NCBI GenBank assembly: GCA_900547395.1
Contig: URGP01000004.1
Coordinates: forward strand, 1-64,000
Length of the DNA: 64,000 bases
Direction of reading: 5' to 3'
DNA from: an uncultured Opitutales bacterium
GTDB lineage: Bacteria > Verrucomicrobiota > Verrucomicrobiia > Opitutales > Intestinicryptomonadaceae
Made by a program: the position numbers and the translations under genes
Shown here: positions 39,295 to 47,396 of the stretch, piece after piece
Numbering within the stretch: position 1 is the first letter of the stretch
How the letters are laid out: each line of letters opens with the position of its first letter
Notes under the pieces: model-generated
Databases searched by the model: none
What the model saw: only the letters and a program-made list of their open reading frames with translations
Told to the model about the DNA's origin: nothing

Positions 39295-42200
39295 TTAATT
39301 TTGCTCAAGTTTTAACTTGAAAAATATCGGGGGCACAGGTTCGGTTTTAAAGCTTGCTTCGTATAAAGTCGAGCCGTCTTCGCCCTTGGAAGTCGATATT
39401 GTAATACCGTCTTCCCGCCAATTCTTTAAATCCGTACTCCATTGAGGAGTAATAGATACGCCTTCAACATAGCTTTGAGTGTTATACGCCAGCGAAATTT
39501 TGCCCGATGTATTGGCTTTCGCAGAACTCATAAAGTCTTTCCCAAAGGCATAGCGTTCCAAATTTGAAACATCAGCCCCATCTTTTTTTGCATTCGGCAA
39601 GGCATTCGCGCCCCAAAGATTTGAATCGACTGCCCATTGTCTGTAAGGCTTCGTCGTTTTTGATACGGGGTTTGCCTTGAAATTTTCAATGATAAACGCG
39701 CGCGAATCGTTATCGAAAGCGCTTGTAATGCCGTGGGCAGTGCGTTGCATGTAAATAATGCTTTTGTTTGCACTCGGCATTCCGTTAAATGCTGACACAA
39801 CCGCATTCGGCGTGCAAGTATTGTCAATTATGCCTGTACCAATATAGGCAGACGCCTGCGTTGATTCGCTCATTAACGCCGTGTCAAAATAAATTGTCGC
39901 GGATGTGCGGGTGCTTGACGCGCTGTTAATCCAATCGGGCCAGCCTGAACGCCGCCCAATCTTCATTCCGCCCAAGTCCGCCATTGCGGGACACCAAGGC
40001 GTAATTACACTGACATTCGGGCAAAGATACGCCGCCGCCAATGTCTGCGCGCCGCCTTGCGAAAATCCGCGAGCCGCCAAATTCTTGCCGTCCCATACAG
40101 GCAAGGCGATTGATTCGTCGGTACTTTTCATCAGCATAACCGCGCGGAGAGATTGGTAAACGCGCTTAAACATTCCGTTAAAGTAGATTTTTTTCGGATC
40201 GCCATCATCAATGCACCTGTCGCGATAATGCGGCGATTGCACCTGGCTTATTAAAGTTTTTTCCGTCTGGTTCCCCGAATTTATGCCGTACTGTTTTACC
40301 GGATGCGGGCTTACCGACATTCCAATTATGCCGCGTTCGGCAAAGTATGTCGCGTCTCTTAGGTCTGCGCCATATGAACCCGCCCCATAATAAGTGACGC
40401 ATGCAGGCAAGGCAACGCCCGCCTTGTTTTTAGGAACAGCCAAGTAGCCCGTGGCAACTATGCCGCGCAAGTTAATGTCGTTTGAAGTAAAATCAGTGCC
40501 GTATAAATCCGCGCCGTCGCAATTAACGTCGAAGTAATACAAGTCATAAAGAGACTGGGAAGAATGCAAGACAAGAGTCATGACAGGTTCGACAGCCTCA
40601 ACTTCCGCCTTGCGCTCAGCCCAATATTTGTCGAAGTCCGCAGGGCGAACATCAACGGTTGAAACCTGCTCGGGAGACGCCATAAAGCCGTACCTGTGAA
40701 GCATCTGCGCATTGCCTTCCGAACCCGACTCAAAAACTCCCTCGCAAACGAGTTCAGTCTGACCCGCTTCCGAGAGCGTAAGTTCCAATTCCGAAGTAAG
40801 CGCGCCGCTTGCAACGGTTTTTCTGCCCAAATTCTGCGTTAATTTGTAAGTCGCACCATCGGGAGGATTGTTTATTTGGAATTTAAACGGCTCTCCGACT
40901 TTAACAATGCCGTTTGAAAACAGCGGTACGATTTTAAACGAAGTATCGACAGGTTCGGCAGGGCGTTCAACCTTTGGAGCATCTATAAACTTCACGCCCA
41001 AGCCACCGTTTTTATAAATGAATGTCGCGGTTTGGCTAAGCCCGTCAGAGTCTGTATAAACGCGGGTAGTTCCGTCAAGAGAGGAAAATCTTTCAACATT
41101 GCCAGAATCCGTAATGAGCATAAATTCATACTGCCCGTTGATTTTGGAAAAGCTCAAATAATCCAAAATGTTTGCCCCGTCCGGCAAAACAAGCCCGCCT
41201 GAAAGCGTTATGGAAGAATCGTATTCGAGCAAATTAAAGTCGAGCTTGCCACCCTCTTTGAGAGTCAGCGTTTTCGCCTTGACGCCTTTTTCGACCGCGC
41301 CAAATGTTCCGCCCTCAACTGTGATGTTCCCAAGAGAGCCGCAAACCGCCAACGCGCCCTTTTTTACGATTGTATCTCCCGTAAATGAATTATTTATATT
41401 GCGGAAAGTCTGTTTGCCCGCGCCGTTCATAATTATTGAAACAACACCGCTTGCGTCGCTGCCTTCCGTATGGTTGTCGCGCACAATTCCGTAGAAATCG
41501 CCGCCGTTTCCAATGATTTCCAAAACGCCCGTCCTAATGGTTTTATCAAGCGACGCAACGCCCGTGCGGGTGGCAATAACACCTGCCGAATCTTCACAGC
41601 TCGAAACTCCACCCGCTTTTATAGTCTGCGTTAAAAGCCCATTGTTGTCGGAGCGATAGTTTGAATTTAATATAAGCGACCCACCCCTTCCGTTTATGTT
41701 TTCGGGAAATGAAATATTTTGGGCAATTTCAACATCTGCACCGCTTACCGTGTGAATTGCAAGAATTACGTTTTTTATCTCCAAATCTTTGGCAACTTTT
41801 AAAGATGTTATGAAATTGTTTGGCTGATGCTCTCCGCTTTGCCTTCCGCCCAAATTTACCAAAGTTTCCCCCGTATCGGTTGCATAACTTGTGATTTTTA
41901 AATTCCCGCCGACATTGAACGAACCTTGATTTGAGAACCAGTTTCTCGCAAAAGCCGAATGCGAACGCCCCGAAACAGCGGCGACAAGCCTGCCATTGTT
42001 TTCTTTTGTAAGACGCGTAATTTCAAGGTCCTCAGTCGTGTTGAAATTGCCGTCGTAAGTGATAAAAGACGTAATTGTCATTTTTAACGTTTTAAACGTC
42101 GGCGCGCCGTTAATGGAACAAATATCGTTGTACCCCGTGGCAGTCGTAAGAATTTGAACATCGTCGCCGCTCGCGGGCTTGGTTTCGACAGTTTCCCCGC

Positions 42201-42318
42201 TTGAATTTTTCCAAACGGCATTTGACCAAGTTGTGCGATTTGCGAAATCGGATTGATAAAATTCAGCAAATGCCGAAAGCGCGACAAAAGCGGAAAAGAC
42301 GGAAATATATTTTTTCAT
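39295..42318 (-). CDS. Secreted beta-helix/acetylxylan esterase (CE7) fusion
   Basis: A 1007-residue secreted protein. A signal peptide (residues 1-18) is followed by a repetitive beta-rich region (20-440) that includes an autotransporter-associated repeat (NSFTGDTIVKKGALAVCGSLGN at about 310-331), and a linker/Ig-like region (455-545). The C-terminal half is an AXE1 (CE7) alpha/beta-hydrolase: nucleophile Ser753 in GFSQGG, Asp832 in GIIDNTCTP, His862 in TAHG. It should deacetylate xylan or other polysaccharides. No beta-barrel or PEP-CTERM tail is present. It lies between a terminator and a tyrosine recombinase gene. Confidence 0.86.
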   Translation of the reverse strand: MKKYISVFSAFVALSAFAEFYQSDFANRTTWSNAVWKNSSGETVETKPASGDDVQILTTATGYNDICSINGAPTFKTLKMTITSFITYDGNFNTTEDLEITRLTKENNGRLVAAVSGRSHSAFARNWFSNQGSFNVGGNLKITSYATDTGETLVNLGGRQSGEHQPNNFITSLKVAKDLEIKNVILAIHTVSGADVEIAQNISFPENINGRGGSLILNSNYRSDNNGLLTQTIKAGGVSSCEDSAGVIATRTGVASLDKTIRTGVLEIIGNGGDFYGIVRDNHTEGSDASGVVSIIMNGAGKQTFRNINNSFTGDTIVKKGALAVCGSLGNITVEGGTFGAVEKGVKAKTLTLKEGGKLDFNLLEYDSSITLSGGLVLPDGANILDYLSFSKINGQYEFMLITDSGNVERFSSLDGTTRVYTDSDGLSQTATFIYKNGGLGVKFIDAPKVERPAEPVDTSFKIVPLFSNGIVKVGEPFKFQINNPPDGATYKLTQNLGRKTVASGALTSELELTLSEAGQTELVCEGVFESGSEGNAQMLHRYGFMASPEQVSTVDVRPADFDKYWAERKAEVEAVEPVMTLVLHSSQSLYDLYYFDVNCDGADLYGTDFTSNDINLRGIVATGYLAVPKNKAGVALPACVTYYGAGSYGADLRDATYFAERGIIGMSVSPHPVKQYGINSGNQTEKTLISQVQSPHYRDRCIDDGDPKKIYFNGMFKRVYQSLRAVMLMKSTDESIALPVWDGKNLAARGFSQGGAQTLAAAYLCPNVSVITPWCPAMADLGGMKIGRRSGWPDWINSASSTRTSATIYFDTALMSESTQASAYIGTGIIDNTCTPNAVVSAFNGMPSANKSIIYMQRTAHGITSAFDNDSRAFIIENFKANPVSKTTKPYRQWAVDSNLWGANALPNAKKDGADVSNLERYAFGKDFMSSAKANTSGKISLAYNTQSYVEGVSITPQWSTDLKNWREDGITISTSKGEDGSTLYEASFKTEPVPPIFFKLKLEQN

Positions 42319-42423
42319 GTTTATAGCAGATAAGTATTTAATATTTATGAATGTAAAGTATATGAACCAATGCGCCGTTTCAAGCCAAAATAATAAAATC
42401 TCAAAAAGATTGGACGCTTACGC

Positions 42424-43431
42424 TCAGCCGAAAAACTCTTTGGCGTCGGCTTTGGAGATATTTTGCATGTTGACGTATCGAGAGCGGAGAAGGGAGAGGT
42501 CGCGGTGTCCCATATTGAGCTGGAGTCGCGGGAGGTCGGAGTATCTTTTCGTAAAGTAGCTTGCGTAGGTATGTCGAAGAACGTCTTGCACCCAATGCCC
42601 CTTGAATCCCGAATTGTCCCGAATCTGTTTCCACTTCTTCGACCAATTTCTTGGCGACAAGCATCCAAATCTCGTTTCCCTATCCAAAAGAATATTCTTT
42701 AACTTCGGGCAAATTTCGACATGCCGAATACCGCCTGTCTTCGAGCATATCGAGCGGATTTTTATTGAGTTGTCGTCCAAATCTATGTCGCGCCATTCGA
42801 GCCGCTTGGCTTCTTTCGGTCGGATACCCGCAAGCATCATAAGCCCGACAACTTCCGTACAGTTTCTCTTCTTCGCGTTTTTTAAGAGGATTTTTGTCTC
42901 TTCTAAACTCAGCGGCTTTATCTCTTTTTCGACGATTTTCTTCCTTTCGATTAGCTTGATTGGATTTTTATCGACCCACTCCCTGCGAATGGCAAATTCG
43001 AATATCGCATGCAAAAACGACCTGCCCTTATTGTATTGAGATGGCGTTGAGAATGTATCGTTTAGCCAGTCTTCGCAGTTTGAGCGGGATATTTCCGAAA
43101 AGTTGCGATTGGCAAGTTCGGGATTGGTACGCATCAGGCGATTTGCCAAGTACCTGATGTCCCTTAATGAATCGGGGCGAAGAATGTCTTTCTTGGTTTC
43201 GTAGTAAAGATTAAAACCGTCTTTAAACGACATTTCATTAATCCTGAAATGCACTTTGCCCGTTTCGATGATTTTCGTGCAAAATTGAACCTCGGTTAAA
43301 TTTGACCCCTTTGGCATGAAATCAAGTATGTTCTTTATAAGCCTTGCCGCATCAATCAGGGTTATATTATTGCCAGTTAATAGCTTCTGCGCTGTTTGCG
43401 CCTCTTCCGATATATCTTTTATTTTTTCCAT
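42424..43431 (-). CDS. Tyrosine recombinase/integrase
   Basis: A 335-residue site-specific recombinase. Catalytic residues of the tyrosine recombinase fold are Arg204 (AGIRPKEAKRL), Lys231, Arg286 followed by His287 (DVLRHTYASYF), His309 (MGHRD) and Tyr319 (RYVNM). The usual first His of the HxxR box is Asp283. An N-terminal SAM-like DNA-binding domain (about 65-150) precedes it. A TTG at 43467 could add 12 residues, but the ATG at 43431 is preferred. A copy of the 13-bp palindromic core GTATTTAGAATAC sits at 43433-43445 immediately upstream of the ATG. No phage or transposon partner genes are adjacent. Confidence 0.85.
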   Translation of the reverse strand: MEKIKDISEEAQTAQKLLTGNNITLIDAARLIKNILDFMPKGSNLTEVQFCTKIIETGKVHFRINEMSFKDGFNLYYETKKDILRPDSLRDIRYLANRLMRTNPELANRNFSEISRSNCEDWLNDTFSTPSQYNKGRSFLHAIFEFAIRREWVDKNPIKLIERKKIVEKEIKPLSLEETKILLKNAKKRNCTEVVGLMMLAGIRPKEAKRLEWRDIDLDDNSIKIRSICSKTGGIRHVEICPKLKNILLDRETRFGCLSPRNWSKKWKQIRDNSGFKGHWVQDVLRHTYASYFTKRYSDLPRLQLNMGHRDLSLLRSRYVNMQNISKADAKEFFG

Positions 43432-43432
43432 G

Positions 43433-43445
43433 GTATTTAGAATAC
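43433..43445. repeat. 13-bp palindromic core, copy 1
   Basis: GTATT-TAG-AATAC, directly upstream of the recombinase ATG. The same 13 bp, inverted (GTATT-CTA-AATAC), occurs at 43611-43623. Each half is palindromic with a 3-bp asymmetric spacer, so orientation can be distinguished. Confidence 0.55.
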
Positions 43446-43605
43446 TTATGTCAAATAAAATGTTCAAATTTATCTTGGAAGTATTTGATGCTTTTGAAGA
43501 TTTTATCTTTTAAGGATAAATGCAAAAATGCATAAATTTTAAAATCCTAAAAACATTACGATTTACAACATACTTATAATCAACTCATTAACCCCATAAA
43601 AACGA

Positions 43606-43628
43606 ATACAGTATTCTAAATACTGTAT
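43606..43628. repeat. Perfect 10-bp inverted repeat with 3-bp spacer, copy 2 of the core
   Basis: ATACAGTATT at 43606-43615 and AATACTGTAT at 43619-43628 are exact inverted arms with spacer CTA. The inner 13 bp matches copy 1 in reverse orientation. It lies 41 bp upstream of the PEP-CTERM gene start and could be a recombination site or a regulator operator. Confidence 0.6.
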
Positions 43629-43669
43629 GTGTTTTTTATATTACATCAAATATTAACATTTTAAAGGAT

Positions 43670-44836
43670 ATGAAAAAATTATTATTAACACTTTTTTTAA
43701 CTTCGTCAATTTTTGCATATGCAAATAATGAAAATTTCGACAATTATTTCATTGATGGGAATGGCGATGATATTAAAAATTGGGGATTAGATCCAAATTC
43801 TTACATAGTCCCTGATCCATATTTTCCATATGAACATTTTGAAAATAAAGAATTAGAAAATTCATCTTGGAAAAACAGCCATTTAACACACATTTCTTTT
43901 GAAAATAGTAATTTAACAAATGCAGATTTTGAAAATGCACACATTGGTTATGGTACTAATTTTTCAAATGCAGATTTAACAAATGTAAATTTTAAAAATG
44001 TTATATTTTGGTCGGTAGGTCTTTCTAAAAATATGGATGGAGCTAATTTTGAAGATGCATATTTTTTAGGTGGAGGATTTGGGAAATATTTTACATTTGA
44101 GCATTTTAAACAAACTAAAAATTATAAAGAAAAGGACATTTATAATATAAACTTTGTTTATATGAATTTGAAAAATTGGGACTTTACAGGTTTTACTGCG
44201 GCAGGTGTTTTTTACTATTGTGATTTGAGAGGTGCTATAAATTCGAATGCATTACTTGCGAATACAGGTGCAACAAATACAATAGATCAAGATGGATTTA
44301 TAAAAGGTTTTCAGATGGATCATGATTATCGTGAATTTTCTATTGCAAAATACGATGGAATAAATGCAAAATTAGATAAAGCATCATCTATCTCGGATGG
44401 AGCTGTTTTAACTCTCGAAAGTGGTGCAATACTTGATATTGTAAATAATTCAGTTCTAACTCTCGCCAATGAAGGCACAATTATTTTTGATATTTCCGAT
44501 AATTTGTCAACCTCTATTAATATTGAAAAAGAATCGGGATTTGTTCTTCAAGACGGCGGTACCCTTATAGTAAATTTAACAGATGAATTTGTATTAAATG
44601 ATAAGGAAATAAATGTAATGTCTTGGGATGATGGAACTACAATAACAGGTTTCTATAAATTAGTAAAAGGCGAAGATTTAATTTTAAAACAAAATGGTCT
44701 TGAATTTAATAATGATTTTTGGAGTTTTGAAGTTAGATCAGACGGATTATATATTTCAGTTCCCGAGCCGTCTACGTATGCGGCGGTAATCGGGGCGATT
44801 GCGCTTGCGGTTACAGTTTATCGTAGAAGAAAATAA
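43670..44836 (+). CDS. PEP-CTERM protein with pentapeptide-like repeats
   Basis: A 388-residue secreted protein with a signal peptide (residues 1-19), then five-residue repeats of the form (N/D)xxF/L (NSHLTHISFENSNLTNADFENAHIGY and NADLTNVNFKNV), typical of pentapeptide-repeat beta-solenoids. A beta-rich region with Gly/Asn/Asp follows, then the PEP-CTERM tail VPEPSTYAAVIGAIALAV with YRRRK. The body is strongly AT-rich, whereas the last 75 bp encoding the tail have host-like GC-rich codons, so the tag may have been joined to an acquired body. It faces away from the recombinase and ends at a terminator. Confidence 0.85.
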   Translation: MKKLLLTLFLTSSIFAYANNENFDNYFIDGNGDDIKNWGLDPNSYIVPDPYFPYEHFENKELENSSWKNSHLTHISFENSNLTNADFENAHIGYGTNFSNADLTNVNFKNVIFWSVGLSKNMDGANFEDAYFLGGGFGKYFTFEHFKQTKNYKEKDIYNINFVYMNLKNWDFTGFTAAGVFYYCDLRGAINSNALLANTGATNTIDQDGFIKGFQMDHDYREFSIAKYDGINAKLDKASSISDGAVLTLESGAILDIVNNSVLTLANEGTIIFDISDNLSTSINIEKESGFVLQDGGTLIVNLTDEFVLNDKEINVMSWDDGTTITGFYKLVKGEDLILKQNGLEFNNDFWSFEVRSDGLYISVPEPSTYAAVIGAIALAVTVYRRRK

Positions 44837-44860
44837 ATTTTTTATTGGGATAAATAACGC

Positions 44861-44902
44861 AAAAGCAGCGCAAGGGGGAATTTTCCTCTTGCGCCGCTTT
44901 TT
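44861..44902. terminator. Terminator between convergent genes
   Basis: AAAAGC and GCGCAAG (44861-44874, with one unpaired A) pair with CTTGCGC and GCTTTT (44888-44901), with an inner GGAA/TTCC extension and a loop. T residues follow on the plus strand. It serves the PEP-CTERM gene and probably the minus-strand gene at 44928. Confidence 0.8.
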
Positions 44903-44927
44903 GGTGGAGAAAAAATATGAATTAAAA

Positions 44928-45374
44928 CTAAGAAGTTGGCGGGGGTGGAATGGTTGGGGGGATTTGTTTTAGGAAGACGATGTCGCCGATTTGGGCGGTT
45001 CCTGATTTAATGATAAAAAGGGAGCAGGATTTATTTTTTACGGCGGTTGAATTAAGTATTGCCACTGCGTTCATTGAGGTATCGCAGGCGTAAAAAATTT
45101 GTTCCCACTTAGGGAAAATTTGGTAGCTGCGGATTTTTACAACCGCCCTATCCCCTTCAACTGCAACAACTGTTCCTATTTTTACGTCAAATTCGGAAAG
45201 CTCGACTTCCTCGACATTTGCAGAATCTTTTAAACGCTTTAAAGCGTTTTTACTTCTGCGAGACTGCGCAAAAGAATCTTGCGCCCCGACAAAAATCGAA
45301 GCGCAAAGCGCGAAAATAACGAAGATTTTACTCTTCGTTATTCTTTTTAAACTGGTCGAAGCCCGGCCCCGCAT
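44928..45374 (-). CDS. Secreted protein of unknown function overlapping rpoD
   Basis: A 148-residue protein with a signal peptide ([26 protein letters not shown]) and a beta-rich domain ([21 protein letters not shown]) that could be a small barrel. The C terminus is Pro-rich. Starts at 45392 or 45374 are possible; the ATG at 45374 is preferred. Either overlaps the 3' end of rpoD, here by 47 bp, in a different frame, and no start codon free of overlap precedes the signal peptide. The family is unknown. Confidence 0.65.
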   Translation of the reverse strand: MRGRASTSLKRITKSKIFVIFALCASIFVGAQDSFAQSRRSKNALKRLKDSANVEEVELSEFDVKIGTVVAVEGDRAVVKIRSYQIFPKWEQIFYACDTSMNAVAILNSTAVKNKSCSLFIIKSGTAQIGDIVFLKQIPPTIPPPPTS

Positions 45375-47373
45375 TGTTTCCTTCGCCTTCAAAGAATCCG
45401 TGAAGTTGGCGTTTGCGCGTCGGATGGCGCATTTTACGCAGGGCTTTCGCCTCGATTTGGCGTATGCGTTCGCGCGTCACGTCAAATTGCTTTCCGACTT
45501 CTTCAAGCGTGCGCGAATAGCCGTCCTGCAAGCCGAAGCGCAAGCTTAGCACGTTGCGCTCGCGCGGAGTCAGGGAATTTAGAACGTCCATAAGCTTTTC
45601 GCGAAGCAAAGAATATGCCGTCATGTCGTACGGATTTTCGGCGTTTTTGTCTTCGATGAAATCTCCGAAGTTTGTATCGTCGGAATCGCCTACGGGGCTT
45701 TGCAGGGAAATCGGCTGCTGCGCCATTTTCATGATGGACTGCACTCTTTCAACGGGCATATTCATTTCGTTTGCGACTTCTTCCGGAGTCGGCTCGTGCC
45801 CCAATTCCTGCAAGAGCTGTTTTTGGATTTGCATTACCTTGTTCAAGGTTTCAATCATATGCACGGGAATGCGGATTGTGCGCGCCTGGTCTGCGATTGA
45901 GCGCGTAATTGCCTGCCTGATCCACCAAGTTGCATATGTCGAAAATTTATAGCCGCGGCGGTATTCAAATTTTTCAACCGCTTTCATAAGCCCCATATTT
46001 CCTTCCTGAATCAAGTCCAAGAAGTTAAGACCGCGGTTTGTGTATTTTTTTGCGATTGAAATCACGAGCCTCAAATTTGCGCGCACCATTTCGGTTTTTG
46101 CCTTGTGGGCTTCGCGCATATCGTGGCGGACTTCCTTTACCAAAGTGAGAAGTTCGGCGGGGTCAAGGCGGTACATGTTGCGAATGTTTATCAGACGCTC
46201 CTTGATTTTGCCAACGTCGCCGATTTTAATTTTTTTGCCGCTCTTTTCAAAAGCTTCAAGCTTGAAAAGACTGTCTTCGACTTCCCTCAAAACGGGGGAA
46301 AGCCCGTCCAAAAATTCCTCAAAGACTTTGAGCTTGAATTTATAGCCCTTGTAGATGTCTTTCAGCTTTGTTTCGAGATTTTTAAAAGAGGTTAAATAGC
46401 GTTTTTGAAGGGAGGGATTTGACGCTTTTTCGTAAGATTCCCAAGCCTTTTCAAGCTTGTCTTCCAAGGCTTCAGCCTCTTTTAAGTATTTGGGAAGCTC
46501 GTCCTTGAAATACTTTTCGCGGCTGTCGATTTTTTTGTCGAGAACGATTTTATCGAAACGTTCTTCGCGGTTAATCAGCTTTTTTGCAAGGTCGATTTGG
46601 AATCGGTTTGTGAGAGCTACCGAAAAGAGAGCTTTCGTTGCCTTGTTTTCCGCCTGCTCTATCCTGCGGGAAATTGAAACTTCCTGCTCGCGCGAAAGCA
46701 GGGGAACTTGCCCCATCTGCTTTAAATACATTCTTACGGGGTCGTCGAGGTTGTCCGCCTGCGAGGCGCGCACCTGCTTGTCTTCCGCCTCGACTTCGCG
46801 CTGTTTAAAGCCTTCGACTTCGTCGGTGTCCAAAATATCCACGTCCAAATTTTCGAGAATATTTATGATATTTTCGATTTCGTCGGGATTATTTAAGTTT
46901 TCCGTCAAATTTTCATTGATGTCTTGAACGGTAAGATAGCCCTGCTCTTTCGAGATGTTTACAAGGTGCAAAATCTTGTCATTCAGCACTTTTTTGTGCT
47001 TTGAATTTGAAACGTTTTCGCCCTTGTCAAAGACCACTTGTTCCGCCGCCGCTTTCAGCATTTCCATCTTTTGCGGAATGGCGGTCTTTGCCGTCTGTGG
47101 GGCGTTTACTACGATTTTCTTTGCTTTTGCGTCGATTTTTTTCGGCTCTTCTTTCTTTTTCGGAGCGGTTTTTTTATCAGACGCCTTTTTGACTGCTTTT
47201 GAGGGGATTTTTGCGGGCGCTTTCGGGGTTGGCGCCTTTGAGATTTTTTTGGCGGCGGGCTTTTCCGTTTTTTTGGCGGGAGCCTTTGCCTTTGCGACGG
47301 AGACTTTCTTTGCCGCCGCCGGTTTTGATGTTTTTTTCACCGTTTTTTTGACTGTCGTTGCTTTGGTTGACAT
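45328..47373 (-). CDS. rpoD: RNA polymerase sigma factor RpoD with a long Lys/Ala/Pro-rich N-terminal extension
   Basis: The primary sigma-70 factor, 681 residues. Regions 2.1-2.4 ([29 protein letters not shown]… to [22 protein letters not shown]) are near-consensus, and region 4.2 contains [20 protein letters not shown], so it recognises -35/-10 promoters. Region 1.1 is present. The first ~100 residues are low-complexity repeats of Lys, Ala and Pro, absent from typical RpoD. The gene overlaps an unknown secreted-protein gene at its 3' end and is preceded by dnaG, a common bacterial dnaG-rpoD linkage. Confidence 0.95.
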   Translation of the reverse strand: MSTKATTVKKTVKKTSKPAAAKKVSVAKAKAPAKKTEKPAAKKISKAPTPKAPAKIPSKAVKKASDKKTAPKKKEEPKKIDAKAKKIVVNAPQTAKTAIPQKMEMLKAAAEQVVFDKGENVSNSKHKKVLNDKILHLVNISKEQGYLTVQDINENLTENLNNPDEIENIINILENLDVDILDTDEVEGFKQREVEAEDKQVRASQADNLDDPVRMYLKQMGQVPLLSREQEVSISRRIEQAENKATKALFSVALTNRFQIDLAKKLINREERFDKIVLDKKIDSREKYFKDELPKYLKEAEALEDKLEKAWESYEKASNPSLQKRYLTSFKNLETKLKDIYKGYKFKLKVFEEFLDGLSPVLREVEDSLFKLEAFEKSGKKIKIGDVGKIKERLINIRNMYRLDPAELLTLVKEVRHDMREAHKAKTEMVRANLRLVISIAKKYTNRGLNFLDLIQEGNMGLMKAVEKFEYRRGYKFSTYATWWIRQAITRSIADQARTIRIPVHMIETLNKVMQIQKQLLQELGHEPTPEEVANEMNMPVERVQSIMKMAQQPISLQSPVGDSDDTNFGDFIEDKNAENPYDMTAYSLLREKLMDVLNSLTPRERNVLSLRFGLQDGYSRTLEEVGKQFDVTRERIRQIEAKALRKMRHPTRKRQLHGFFEGEGNNAGPGFDQFKKNNEE

Positions 47374-47396
47374 AAATATTTATATCGTTATATTTA

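Noticed and set aside
43606-43628. LexA-like SOS box reading of the 10+3+10 inverted repeat
   Set aside because: The half-sites are in CAG…CTG order, opposite to the CTG…CAG of E. coli LexA boxes, and no SOS gene is adjacent.
46457-46927. 156-residue Ser-rich plus-strand frame within rpoD
   Set aside because: Ser/Arg/Phe-rich mirror of the rpoD coding strand; no domain and no signals.
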